Shown: one piece after another, positions 17,523 through 26,358 of the stretch
How the letters are laid out: every line of letters begins with the position of its first letter
Position numbering within the stretch: the first letter of the stretch is position 1
Translations under genes and position numbers: made by a program
Assembly (NCBI GenBank): GCA_024761205.1
Contig: JAMASS010000038.1
Coordinates: 1-43,221 of the forward strand
Source: Limisphaerales bacterium
Lineage (GTDB): Bacteria > Verrucomicrobiota > Verrucomicrobiia > Limisphaerales > AAA164-E04
Direction of reading: 5' to 3'
Length of the DNA stretch: 43,221 nt
The notes under the pieces: model-generated
What the model saw: the letters and a program-made list of their open reading frames with translations, nothing else
Databases searched by the model: none
Told to the model about the DNA's origin: nothing

Positions 17523-18575
17523 TTAAGCGACGGAGCACTCGCCGTTGCCTGCGACAGCCTCTCCAATAACCGAGCAGGGTTCCTTTTGCCGCTTCAAATA
17601 GGCCAGGATTGAATTGGCGCTTTTCGCGCTAACCACCGCGATCAATCCGATTCCCATGTTAAAGACGGTGTACATCTCTTTCTCACTCACCTTGCCAGCC
17701 GAGCGGATCAATTCAAAAACAGGCGGAACCTCCCAGCTGCTTTTAGAAATGCGCACAGAGATTTTTGGCGGAAGGATTCGAGGAATGTTGTTAGTGAAGC
17801 CTCCCCCGGTGATATGAGCAAAGGCTTTGATTTGCTTTGGCGTGCGAGGTCGATTGAAGCGTTTGATAAGCCTTTGGATCGGGCTGAGATAGGATCGATG
17901 GACTCTCAAAAGTTCATCGGCAACGGTGCTTCCGAGTTCTTTCACTCGGCTACTGGGTCGCAGATTCAACTTTTCGAAGAAGACTTGGCGCGCAAGGGTG
18001 TAACCGTTGGTGTGGAGACCATTTGAGGGAAAGCCGATGATGACATCCCCAGGTTTGATGGTTTTGCCGTCGAGAATGGCCGAGCGTTCGATGATGCCCA
18101 CGATGGTGCCACTGACATCGTACTCGTCTTTTTGGTAGAAACCGGGCATTTGGGCGGTTTCGCCACCGATCAAGGCACAGTGATTTTCACGGCACCCTTT
18201 GGCGAACCCAGCGATGATGTGTTCGAAAACCTTAGGTTGGAGAATGCCAGTTCCAAGATAGTCTAGAAAGAACAACGGTTCCGCTCCGAAAACCGCGATA
18301 TCATTGACACAGTGGTTGACCAGATCCTCGCCAATGGTGTTGTGCCGCTTGGCGGCAAAGGCTGCCTTCAGCTTGGTGCCGACGCCGTCTACACTAGAGA
18401 CTAGCACCGGCCGGCGATACCGTCCAAGATTCAGCTCGAACAGGCCGCCGAATCCACCGACTGTGATGAGAACTTCGGGGCGGTGCGTTGACTTCAGCAA
18501 CGAGGGAAGCGAAGTTTTCAGTTGATTACCGAGGTCAATGTCGACACCTGCCTTGGCGTAGGCTTTTGGCTTCAT
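17523..18575 (-). CDS. purM: phosphoribosylformylglycinamidine cyclo-ligase (AIR synthetase)
   Basis: PurM makes aminoimidazole ribonucleotide from FGAM and ATP, the fifth step of purine synthesis. The 350-residue length is normal. Family blocks are present: AYAKAGVDIDLGN, SSVDGVGTKLKAAF, NHCVNDIAVFGAEPLFFLDY, ALIGGETAQMPGFY, FPSNGLHTNGYTLAR and HITGGGFTNNIPRILP. Its 3' end converges with the enolase-superfamily gene with about 40 nt between them. Confidence 0.95.
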   Translation of the reverse strand: MKPKAYAKAGVDIDLGNQLKTSLPSLLKSTHRPEVLITVGGFGGLFELNLGRYRRPVLVSSVDGVGTKLKAAFAAKRHNTIGEDLVNHCVNDIAVFGAEPLFFLDYLGTGILQPKVFEHIIAGFAKGCRENHCALIGGETAQMPGFYQKDEYDVSGTIVGIIERSAILDGKTIKPGDVIIGFPSNGLHTNGYTLARQVFFEKLNLRPSSRVKELGSTVADELLRVHRSYLSPIQRLIKRFNRPRTPKQIKAFAHITGGGFTNNIPRILPPKISVRISKSSWEVPPVFELIRSAGKVSEKEMYTVFNMGIGLIAVVSAKSANSILAYLKRQKEPCSVIGEAVAGNGECSVA

Positions 18576-18705
18576 AAGTGATTGAGTGCTTGTGAGCGAG
18601 CCGGATTTCCGCGAGTGGAATTGGTTGTCGGGCCTGCAGTCCGGTTAACCTTCACGTTCAACAAAATCGCTAGGATTCCCCGAAGGCCAACCTGTGTGAT
18701 CCTTC

Positions 18706-20514
18706 TTATTCGGACTCAGCCGGAGGCAAGTCGGCATCTTGAGTGGCTTTAGCGATGCCTTTGCTGGAGTTGAGGTTTTGGGTTGGCTTGGCTGGGGTTG
18801 AGACGGTTTCTGTGATCACCGACGGCATGGGTTCGGATTTGGATGCTTCCTTCTTCTCGGCGAATGGCAGCGGTGGCGGCTTATCAGGTTCTTTTAAGGC
18901 CGGTTGTGGCGCGTTGCTTTGGGCGACTGGCCCTTGGTCGGCCGATGGTTCAGCCTTGGTTTCTTTTTTCGGTTTGTTGGTGACTTTCTTGGGGCGAGTG
19001 TCGAGTTTTTTGGCCGTTTCGATCTTTCCGTTGGAAAATTCGATGACGTGGCCTTGGTGAATGAGCCACTGAAGATCGGTGATGATCCATCGTTCTTCAA
19101 GACTGGCCTGGTTTGTCCCGGTGGTAACCTCATCACTCGAGGTTGATGTTGCCTCAGCCGTTTCGGGGGGAAGGGGTGGGGAGGAAGCATTATCGGCTGC
19201 TGCTTCCGTAGTGTTGGTTTGAGGTCGGAGGGCATCAAGGAGTTTCTTGCGGGTGCAATTGGGTGTCGCCTCGACAAAGTCAACGATCCGTTTGACACCT
19301 TCCGAAACGGGCGTTTCATTCATATTGAGATATTTTGGACGGGCAACGGAAACATGGATGATCGTGCGGTTGAGCTTGAAGAATTGAAGTCCTTGCTGAG
19401 CAAACATCTGGCTTAAGGCGGTGGCGACTTGCAAGGGAAACCGGCGTTGCTCTTCCACGTGAAAGCGGATGAGTTCCTGAATGGGCTTGGAAGGGGATCG
19501 AAGGCCGTCAGCAGCGCTGAGTTTGAGGGTTCTGCCGGTTTCCAAAGCTTCCTTGAGGTGGTTCGTCTTAAAGTGGGCGATGAGTTCATCCCATGACCCC
19601 AACACTGCGGATTCTGAGCCGGCTTTGGATTTGTACTCTGTCTTCCAACTTTGTTCATCGAGCCACTTTTTGACCGTTTCTTCGTCGCGAACGATTTTGA
19701 CGCGTTTTTTGTAGACGTTGAAATTCATCCGTGAAAATCGTTCGGCATGAAGTGATCGCAGTGCTTCTTGGTAACCATGGTAGTTAGGGGGGCCGAGGAT
19801 CTTGCCCGAAATGCCGCATTGTGCGACGAAGGAAAAGTTTCCCTTTGGTGGGGCGGTTTCGGTCTTGAGCCGCTCGTAGAATTTGTCGAAGTGCTGCTTG
19901 AGCACATGGTCGATGGCCTCGGATTGCGATAACCACAGTGAATCGTCTAGGCGGCAACGCCACTGTTCAGAGACGGGTTGTCCTTTGCCGTCCGGGAGTA
20001 TCGAAGTGGAAATCCGGAATCGATCAGGTCGCTTCAAGACAATACTCGCGATATCAAACAGCGGATAGGCGCGGCCCTGCATGCGGATCTGCTTGGCCAG
20101 AGACTCCACTCCCTTTTGATCAGGGAGGATCGAGACCTTCAAGTTGGGCAGAGAAGCGATGATCTCCTGCCGGGGCCGATGTTTGGGCCCCGGGCGATTG
20201 CGATCTTGAGCGGTGGGGCGATGGGGGCGGTGTTGTTGCCCATCTCTATCTTGGGATCGTGACCCGCGGGGCTGTCCTTTGGTGTGTTTGCTTTGATCGT
20301 TGCGTTGGGAGTGGTTGCTGCGTCGGTTGCCTGTCTTTGAACGTCGAGTTCGTTGACGATCAGAACGTCGGAAGTCTTTCTTGTGAGATCGAGTGTCCTC
20401 CCGTCCTTCGTATTTGGTATAGGGGTTATCTTTGGCCGATTTTTGTGCCCACGACGGCAGAAAGGCCGACCCTAGATCCAAATCTAATTTTGGCTGCTCC
20501 TGAGGTTCGCTCAT
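18706..20514 (-). CDS. large Arg-rich conserved-looking protein of unknown function
   Basis: I do not recognise a named family. The 602-residue product has three zones. Residues about 35-115 are a disordered basic stretch of Arg, Ser, Gln, His and Asn. Residues about 120-410 are a well-formed globular region (for example NLKVSILPDQKGVESLAKQI, FVAQCGISGKILGPPNYHGY and FPLQVATALSQMFAQQGLQF). The C-terminal third alternates a short winged-helix-like piece (ERWIITDLQWLIHQGHVIEF) with long Pro/Lys/Glu/Ala linkers. The basic tail and the final helical piece suggest nucleic-acid or ribosome association, but this is only inference. It follows purM's strand with a 130-nt gap. A small upstream reading frame overlaps its start as ATGA (20511-20514). 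Confidence 0.7.
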   Translation of the reverse strand: MSEPQEQPKLDLDLGSAFLPSWAQKSAKDNPYTKYEGREDTRSHKKDFRRSDRQRTRRSKTGNRRSNHSQRNDQSKHTKGQPRGSRSQDRDGQQHRPHRPTAQDRNRPGPKHRPRQEIIASLPNLKVSILPDQKGVESLAKQIRMQGRAYPLFDIASIVLKRPDRFRISTSILPDGKGQPVSEQWRCRLDDSLWLSQSEAIDHVLKQHFDKFYERLKTETAPPKGNFSFVAQCGISGKILGPPNYHGYQEALRSLHAERFSRMNFNVYKKRVKIVRDEETVKKWLDEQSWKTEYKSKAGSESAVLGSWDELIAHFKTNHLKEALETGRTLKLSAADGLRSPSKPIQELIRFHVEEQRRFPLQVATALSQMFAQQGLQFFKLNRTIIHVSVARPKYLNMNETPVSEGVKRIVDFVEATPNCTRKKLLDALRPQTNTTEAAADNASSPPLPPETAEATSTSSDEVTTGTNQASLEERWIITDLQWLIHQGHVIEFSNGKIETAKKLDTRPKKVTNKPKKETKAEPSADQGPVAQSNAPQPALKEPDKPPPLPFAEKKEASKSEPMPSVITETVSTPAKPTQNLNSSKGIAKATQDADLPPAESE

Positions 20515-21206
20515 GTCGTTTTGCCCTGATGTCTGCGTTGAGGCGTAGGATGCGGGTTTGAAGAAGCGAATGCAAGCTTGGGGTTTGAGTTCTCCGGGTT
20601 GGGAAGTGAAATCGACTCAGTCGGGAAACTCGGTTGCTCGGCTAGCGGCGGTGGTGGCGGAAACGGGGAGCTTCTTTGAAGGGAGTAGAAGCTGAGGTCT
20701 CTGGTGCGATCTGGCAGTCGGTACTCAATCATCACATCACTCACCATCTTATGTTTTGGTTTGATCTTGCTCTCTATTTTGGAGGTGTCGAACTCAGCAG
20801 AAAACCACATATCATACAAATTGCGACATCTTTGGACTTTTCCGAAATCGGCCCGGTGGCGTAGTTATGAACGCGATGGGCAGGATGGGACTTAACGGAA
20901 ATGACTGAATGAAAGGCGGAGAATGTTCTCAGAACGATCGAGGGTGAACCAGAGCCCTGGCAGAAATGAGGCATCTCAACAACACGGAGGACTATGACGG
21001 AATTCCTTACGAGAGATATAAAAGGAAGCGATGGAGAGCAAGAAATCTGAGCAGGCCATCCTATCCATTGAGCCTGAAGTTGGAGTGACACCGGCCGACT
21101 TGCAGGGGCAACTATTCGGAACTGCTTCTTGGTTCGGCGAGATCGAATCTGGCACTGTCAATTTGATTGATAGACTTGTTCGGAGGTTCGAGCGTTTCGT
21201 GTTGCT
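20515..21206. other. unresolved interval, possible decayed minus-strand gene
   Basis: The minus strand at 20511-20819 carries a 102-residue frame whose stop overlaps the next gene's start (ATGA). Its first part (EFDTSKIESKIKPKHKMV, then VMIEYRLPDRTRDL) looks protein-like, but the rest is Pro/Ser-rich low complexity. Upstream the same frame continues through stops with plausible pieces (LWFTLDRSENILRLSF), as a decayed secreted protein might. No family was recognised. A 61-residue plus-strand frame at 21031 is also unconvincing. Confidence 0.3.
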
Positions 21207-21870
21207 ATGGCACTGAACTCGTCCTTGCCACGGAATTGGGATCTTGATTTCCCACCTGAAACGATGCTTCACTTTGGGTGCGATTGTGATCTGTTGACCA
21301 TATTCCAACGCTTTCCGGATCAAAAAGCCTGCCTCGCGCATTGGGAGCAGGTGGGGTGGAGTGATGAACCTCACTGCCCCCATTGCGGCAGTGGCAAGGC
21401 GGCCCGCAAAGCCGACAACCTTCGTATTGGACGCTGACCCTGCCATGTCTGCCAGTCCGGTTTTAACGTCTTGGCGGGAACCCTTTTCAAGAAAACCAGG
21501 GTCCCGCTCCAGAAATAGTTCATGGCTATGGGCATCCCGATCAACGCCAAGAAGAGCTTATCCCGCCACCAATTGGCCCGCGACCTCGGGCTGATGCAGC
21601 CCGCCGCCCTGCGTTTGCAGCGGCGCATTCGGGCTTCCATGTCGGGGGAAGCAGGCCCGTCTTGCAAGGCATCGCCGAGGCCGACGAAACTTACGTGGGC
21701 GGCAAACCGCGCAAAGGGAGCAGCCCCAAGAGTTCCGCTACTAGCCCCCCTCCGAGACGAGGCCGAGGCACCCGTAAAACTCCGGTCATTGCTGCTGTAG
21801 AACGGGGCGGAAGGGGTTGTCGCCCGCGTTGCCGAGTCCTTGTCCGGCAAGGGTATTCTCCGCTCCATGA
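21207..21870 (+). pseudogene. second IS1595-family transposase remnant
   Basis: This is the N-terminal half of an IS1595-group transposase with frameshifts. The zinc-ribbon zone reads FQRFPDQKACLAHWEQVGW and then HCPHCGSGKAARK. After a frame change come FMAMGIPINAKKSLSRHQLA and LGLMQPAALRLQRRIR, and then the DDE-region motif EADETYVGGKPRKG with KTPVIAAVERGG. The second half of the catalytic domain, including the NG-ESFW-LLKR block, is absent. Instead the reading runs, in the frame open from 21840, into a DNA-methyltransferase tail. It is clearly a different copy from the one at the left end of the window, which retains its 3' half. Confidence 0.8.
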
Positions 21871-22184
21871 TGCTGGAAGTGAAGGGCGGCGAGAATGTCA
21901 ATATCAGCGTCGTGCGCCAACTGCGCGGTGTCTTGGAACATGAAGACGCCGACATGGTCGGCCTGATCCTCATGCACAAACTGAAGCCGCGCCGGAAAGC
22001 CACCTTCAGCCGCGAGATGGCGATGGCCGGAGACATGAAGGACAAACGTTACCCCCGACTGCACCTCCTGAGCGTGCCGGACATATTGGAGGGATGCCGC
22101 TTCGAACTACCGAACGAGCCCGCTGCCTGCGGCTCCAAACAGACGCAACTTTCCCTCCCCACCGAAGGCTCTCCAAGCCCATAA
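21871..22184 (+). pseudogene. C-terminal fragment of a site-specific DNA methyltransferase
   Basis: The frame that carries the IS1595 tail at its start continues as a recognisable methyltransferase C-terminus: MLEVKGGENVNISVVRQLRG, VLEHEDADMVGLIL, and the closing block KRYPRLHLLSVPDILEGCRF. This VKGG...V..LRGVLE plus YPRLQILT-type ending is known from adenine-specific DNA methylases of the N4/N6 group. Everything upstream, including the catalytic DPPY region, is missing. The fragment ends at a stop at 22182-22184 after a short low-complexity tail. It is unrelated to the mod gene in the right part of the window, whose C-terminus is different. Confidence 0.7.
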
Positions 22185-22296
22185 TTATCATTGCGATGAA
22201 TTATCTTGAACGACAATGGGAAAGAGTGAAGTTATAGACCGATTGGTAGAATCAACAAAATCTAGTATGGAATAGAGCGTTTTAGATTCCAAAGAA

Positions 22297-22632
22297 ATGA
22301 CATTTGAACGAGTTTACTGTGAGGCAAAACGGATTAATTCGCAGCTATTCGAACGCCGGTTGTTTATGGATGGTGTTTCAATGGTTTTCCGCCCTTTGAT
22401 CTCCCTCTTTATGTTGTTGCGCCCCTCTTTATTTCAGGGTGAGATGGAGCATTTGCGGGCTTTGCGATTTGTGAAAACGAGGGAGGACTTTGTCAGCGAG
22501 ATCGGGGCGATCAGCGATTTTAATGCTTATCAATTGCCGTTTTGGCGATCAATGTTAGGGCTTCGGACTTCCAGTAGACGATTGGCGAGGCTTCGAAAAT
22601 TACTGCCACGGTCCTCTACTGAGAAAGCGTGA
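22297..22632 (+). CDS. small protein of unknown function
   Basis: The 111-residue frame has sensible composition: a helical N-terminus (TFERVYCEAKRINSQLFERR), one hydrophobic patch (PLISLFMLLRPSLF) and a basic C-terminus (SSRRLARLRKLLP). No family was recognised. The stop lies 30 nt from the end of the convergent dynamin-like gene. The preceding 110 nt are AT-rich and could hold a promoter (TTGAAC and TATAGA around 22205-22245, spacing about 21, poor). It could be a peripheral membrane protein or a fragment. Confidence 0.45.
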   Translation: MTFERVYCEAKRINSQLFERRLFMDGVSMVFRPLISLFMLLRPSLFQGEMEHLRALRFVKTREDFVSEIGAISDFNAYQLPFWRSMLGLRTSSRRLARLRKLLPRSSTEKA

Positions 22633-22661
22633 CGTTGCAGTCGTTCTTTTACTGGAAGGCC

Positions 22662-24044
22662 CTAGTTGCCGGAAGCAGGAGATGATTCATTGGATTCCAT
22701 TCCCACCTGTCGCCGAAGCTTGGGGATCTCATCATAGATCGCCCGCTCGAGCCTTCGGAGCAGCCGAAGGCGGGTCATCCGGAGGGGGAATTTTGTGGGC
22801 GGCGTGACTTTGAGAGATCGAGTCATGCCTTCGCGAATGCCGACCCAAGCGGCGCGCAGATCCAGCCGCTCACCTAGGGTGATCTCATTGCTGTAGGCTT
22901 GGTCAAAGAAAGGATCTAAGAATTCGACGCGTTTGAGCGATTGGTTGAATTGGTTGAGGCGATATTTTCCGAACAGGGCGATCAGAGTGACGATGGCCAA
23001 CGCGACGCCCACACCGATTGCGAGATTTTGCCATGCGACTTCTCGTTTCCACAGGAGCCAGGCAGCCACCGCTGAAACTGCGCAAATGATTGCACTCGAA
23101 CCATGCCATCGCAGTTTCATGTTGCGATACGCGATTCCGATTTGATCGGAGACTCGGGCCTGAATCGCGAGATTGCGGGCAGCATGGAGCAGGTCGCTGA
23201 CTAGGTTGTCCGCTCTACGAGTTGGGGTTCGCTTGACTTCGTTCACGATTTCTTTTCTGGCAGTATCGAAATCTTCCAGTGGGATGCGCTTGTTTCCGGA
23301 ATCGGCTCGCGGGGTTGCGAGTTCGGGGAGATAGGTGGTGAAGATATGGGGAATGTCCTTGGTGGTAATGGCCTTCGAGAGGTTCCAGCAAAGGGTGCCA
23401 TAGGACCGTGCGAAGTCACGCATGGTTGTGAACAGATCGACTTTGTTCATGACGATCATGAGTTTGTGTTCCAGGCCTGCCAGTGTGTTGGTCAGGACGG
23501 AGATGGTTTCAGCTGTGGTGCCGGGTTTGTCTGGATCAAAGAAAAAAAGAATGATATCGGAGTTCTCGGCGAAGATCCGAATACTCCTCTCGAAATCGTA
23601 TTCTCTAGAGTTGGAGCGATCAACGGCATCAATCATTCCTGGGCTATCGATCATGTTAAATTCTTGGAGCACAGGATTTGGTTCGGCCCGGAGTCGTAGT
23701 CGGGAGATAAAAGCGGGACCCAAGCACTGTAGGTCTTGATAGGCGAGTTCCGGATGAGAAGCGACCGTTTGACCGTCGATCGAGTCGGTCTTTTCCCCGT
23801 AGGTGATGATGGTGAATCCGTCGTCGGTGGGCGCTAGGCCGGTTTTCTGGAGCTGTGTTCCCAGCAAGTGGTTGATGAACGAAGATTTCCCGGAGGAGTG
23901 ATTTCCTAGGAACAGGGCGGTTGGGCGGCGGGCGGTGTCATTTGGATTGACAGGTAATCCAAAGGCTAGGTGGTCGGCAAGCGGTTTGAGTGCCGTGCGG
24001 TAGAGTTTCTTTGTTTTTTGATCAAGTTTGATGTGGTCTGTCAT
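22662..24044 (-). CDS. dynamin-like GTPase with C-terminal membrane segments
   Basis: This GTPase has about 460 residues. The G1 loop is FLGNHSSGKSSFINHLLGT; G3 is IDSPGMID (DxxG) and G4 is IVMNKVD. The GNxSSGKSSxxN pattern and the TDDGFTII switch I are those of the EHD/dynamin group. After a helical middle there are two hydrophobic segments (SAIICAVSAVAAWLLW and LAIGVGVALAIVTLIALF) and a basic helical tail, which suggests anchoring to and remodelling of membranes. I start at ATG 24044 (MTDHIKLDQKTK...); an upstream in-frame ATG at 24173 adds 43 residues that look non-coding and overlap the oxidoreductase remnant. Bacterial relatives act in membrane stress or phage defence, but the function here is unknown. 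Confidence 0.8.
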   Translation of the reverse strand: MTDHIKLDQKTKKLYRTALKPLADHLAFGLPVNPNDTARRPTALFLGNHSSGKSSFINHLLGTQLQKTGLAPTDDGFTIITYGEKTDSIDGQTVASHPELAYQDLQCLGPAFISRLRLRAEPNPVLQEFNMIDSPGMIDAVDRSNSREYDFERSIRIFAENSDIILFFFDPDKPGTTAETISVLTNTLAGLEHKLMIVMNKVDLFTTMRDFARSYGTLCWNLSKAITTKDIPHIFTTYLPELATPRADSGNKRIPLEDFDTARKEIVNEVKRTPTRRADNLVSDLLHAARNLAIQARVSDQIGIAYRNMKLRWHGSSAIICAVSAVAAWLLWKREVAWQNLAIGVGVALAIVTLIALFGKYRLNQFNQSLKRVEFLDPFFDQAYSNEITLGERLDLRAAWVGIREGMTRSLKVTPPTKFPLRMTRLRLLRRLERAIYDEIPKLRRQVGMESNESSPASGN

Positions 24045-24179
24045 GTTGGAGGTTTCTTGCACCTTGGCTGCCAAGATAAACGCGTTTCCGGTTGGTAGCA
24101 ACCCGCATGTTTCTGGGCTTGCTCTCCTGTCTGTTGCGAGGCAGGGAGCCCTAAGCAGCGTTTGGTCAGACAAGCATGA

Positions 24180-24417
24180 TTATGGAACCCTACGGGTGGC
24201 TCTATTCGGTTTGGGCCGGGCGGGGTCAATTCCCCCTTCAAAGTGTTTGACTGGCATCCGAGGTGAAGTTGCTTCATGTGGTGGATATTGATGGGGATTT
24301 TTCGCCAACTCAGCCGCTTCGGGGTTTGGTCGCCGGGGCGCGCGGATCAAGGCGTGGTGCTTGAGCATCTGACGTGGATGCGGTGATCGTCGCAACGCCA
24401 ACGCAAACCCATTATCA
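24180..24417 (+). pseudogene. Gfo/Idh/MocA oxidoreductase remnant (Rossmann part)
   Basis: The N-terminal NAD(P)-binding fold of a Gfo/Idh/MocA dehydrogenase can be followed through two frames. The first carries TLRVALFGLGRAGSI with the GxGxxG-type turn. The second carries VKLLHVVDIDGDF, the strand ending in the ribose-binding acid, and after a stop DVDAVIVATPTQTHY, the family's AT-P-x-x-H strand. Everything after that is missing, and a DnaJ-type fragment begins immediately. A frameshift, an internal stop and loss of the catalytic domain make this a dead remnant. Confidence 0.65.
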
Positions 24418-25170
24418 ATGAGGCTTATGACGTTCTCGGAAACGCGGAGCGAGGGAAGGAGGATGACCTGGATCGAGAGCCGCTTCGAATGATCTGCGGT
24501 GGATGAGTTTTGATGAGGGGCAAGAACCTGCCGTTGAGTCAGAAGTTGACTCCCCGCATCGACAAAGGCGCCGCTGGAGAAAATTGAATGTTCCGATTAA
24601 AGAGGATGCCATCAGACAGCGAGCGCTGAGTCTAGGCGGACGATGATGCGGGGGGGCGTGGCCCTTTGGACAGGGATTTGGCCAATCTCGACGGAAAGGA
24701 GGGAGGGCAGCAAGGAGACGAAGGCTCGGGATTATCCCGAAGTTCGTTGTGGAGACCTGGAGACAGAACTTCTCGTGACGCTCTTGACGAAGTGTTGCAC
24801 GGTGCCGTTTGTCCATCTCACTCCGTCGCAAATTGACCTCGGAGAGTCCGAGACAATGCACAATCCGGGTGCCAAGGGGCGTTCCGAGTTGGGCAGATCA
24901 TCCGATTGGAGGCCCGAAGCAGGATGAGCCTGAGTCGGGGGAATCACAGGGGGGCTATTTGTTACGGTTAAGTATGCTCTTCATCAGAATTTTCGGGTGG
25001 ATGGCTATGATTTGTATCAGCAGCTCATCTTGCGACCGTGACAATTTGTGCTGGGTGATTGGTAGTGAGAATCCCGAATTTGAAGGGGAATCTTCGGCTA
25101 AGGAATCTCTGAATCAGTGTCCGGCGTTCAGGCTCAAAAGGCAAATTTGCCGGTACGCTGGCGGCGCTTC
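24414..25170 (+). pseudogene. decayed DnaJ/CbpA-type chaperone
   Basis: Pieces in the order of a CbpA-like DnaJ appear in all three forward frames. They are the end of the J domain, INEAYDVLGNAERGKE (24414 on), lacking the upstream HPD part; a basic linker (FDEGQEPAVESEV, HRQRRRWRKLNVP); the first substrate-binding domain as GDLETELLVTL and DEVLHGAV, then CTIRVPRGV; and the second domain as LFVTVKYALHQNFRVDGYDL (24955 on), followed by FRLKRQIC-like residues near 25130. Intact relatives read as GDLE.ELEVTLEEAYHGA and DL...VKL.PHP.FRVDGDDLY. At least four frameshifts, several stops and the missing HPD motif make it inactive. It abuts the Gfo/Idh remnant and overlaps the antisense SAM-hydrolase remnant. 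Confidence 0.7.
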
Positions 25171-25645
25171 AAAAATTTGACCGAATGCCCCGGGTTTGTT
25201 GTTAGAAACAAACATTGTTTGTCCGTAAGCACCTTGGGCATAAAATTGGTGAATAGGAAGTCGCAGTGTCTGATTGCCGAGGCGGAGTCCGACGTGGTGG
25301 ACGTTTTGGCAATCGCTGTCGGTGAGGTCCGTGACGGCGTTTCCGAATCGGTCGATGTAAGCCGACTTGCGTGCGCGTTTTGATGTCGCCTCTGTTAAGC
25401 GTTTTGATCGGTCGGGCAAAGCGGGGTGCGGGAATGCTGAGACCTCGCCGCCGGGGCGCGAAAATGTCTCTCCCTGAAATGCGTGACTGACCTCCTGAGG
25501 GGCTTCTGAAGTCGGGTTCTTCGATCGCTCCTAGGTTGATCCCTAGGATGACGCCTTTCATCAAGACAACGCACCGGTCATCAAGACCGAAACCCGTGGT
25601 GAAGGTGACGTTTCCCGGCTGTCTCTGCGAACTGGGGATTGGCAC
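25114..25645 (-). pseudogene. decayed SAM hydroxide adenosyltransferase (DUF62)
   Basis: This is a broken member of the S-adenosylmethionine hydrolase/halogenase-like family. The first frame, from 25645, shows the family start VTFTTGFGLDDRCVVLMKGV and LGINLGA, and then SGRDIFAP. The middle of the protein (the PDNG region) has been lost. The C-terminal domain resumes in another frame as AYIDRFGNAVTDLT and FYAQGAYGQTMFVSNN. Intact relatives hydrolyse SAM to adenosine and methionine. The gene starts 33 nt after ompH on the same strand, so it was probably co-transcribed with it. The deletion and frameshift make function very unlikely. Confidence 0.75.
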
Positions 25646-25677
25646 GGGGCCTCTCTAAGGCGTTGAGCGAATGCCGC

Positions 25678-26262
25678 TTACTCTTCAACCGCGTCCACTG
25701 GAGCTCCCTCGTTTAATTTCGCGAGAATCTCGTCGGTGATATCGTTGGAGTTGTCGGAAAAGAGTATGACGGGCGTCTGATTGATGCCTTCGGCGGCACT
25801 ATCGAGGACCAGTGAGAATCCTTCGGTCTTGGCCTTGGTGTTGATAATCTTGCGAATATCCTGAAGGATGTTGCGACGCAGTCGAAAGTGGGTCTCAGTG
25901 AGATTTCCCTCCATACTCTTTTGATGATCGCGGATATCTCGCTCGAGTTTCTGGATTTCCTTTAGTTTTTTCTCGGCTTCCTCTCCTCGGCGTTTCTTTT
26001 CGGGTGCTGAGATCGCCGGGTCCGATGTCGTTTCTTTGATCTTGCGGTAATCCTCGTTGGCTGCCTGATATTGGTCGATCATTTTCTGGTGTTGATCGGC
26101 ATAATCCTTTTTCCGCCCTTCAAACGTCTCACTCACTCGTTTGGTCTTCCAGTAGCCCTCGAAGACGGTCTTCATGTCAATGATGGCGATTTTGGGCTGA
26201 GCGTTTGCGGTAATCGCGGTTAGCAGCAGTAAAGAAAGAATGGATTTCAGTGATTTTTCCAT
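25678..26262 (-). CDS. OmpH/Skp family periplasmic chaperone
   Basis: The 194-residue protein has a clear signal peptide (MEKSLKSILSLLLLTAITANA) and then the OmpH opening PKIAIIDMKTVFEGYWKT. A long charged coiled-coil section follows (residues about 45-140, rich in Lys/Glu/Arg), ending in a short beta region (GFSLVLDSAAEGINQTPVIL). This is the jellyfish layout of Skp, which shields unfolded outer-membrane proteins on their way to BamA. The coil is slightly longer than in E. coli Skp (161). It is not next to bamA. A decayed SAM-hydrolase gene lies downstream on the same strand. Confidence 0.9.
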   Translation of the reverse strand: MEKSLKSILSLLLLTAITANAQPKIAIIDMKTVFEGYWKTKRVSETFEGRKKDYADQHQKMIDQYQAANEDYRKIKETTSDPAISAPEKKRRGEEAEKKLKEIQKLERDIRDHQKSMEGNLTETHFRLRRNILQDIRKIINTKAKTEGFSLVLDSAAEGINQTPVILFSDNSNDITDEILAKLNEGAPVDAVEE

Positions 26263-26358
26263 GATCGTCGTGACAGGTTATTCTGTTGATGCTGTGAGGA
26301 AGTGTAGACCAATTCAAGATGGCAGGCAATTTAGAATCTTCCTGAAGGAAAAATAAGT

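Noticed and set aside
21371-22045. 224-residue minus-strand frame
   Set aside because: It is antisense to the IS1595/methyltransferase remnant, and its composition is Arg/Ser-rich and motif-free.
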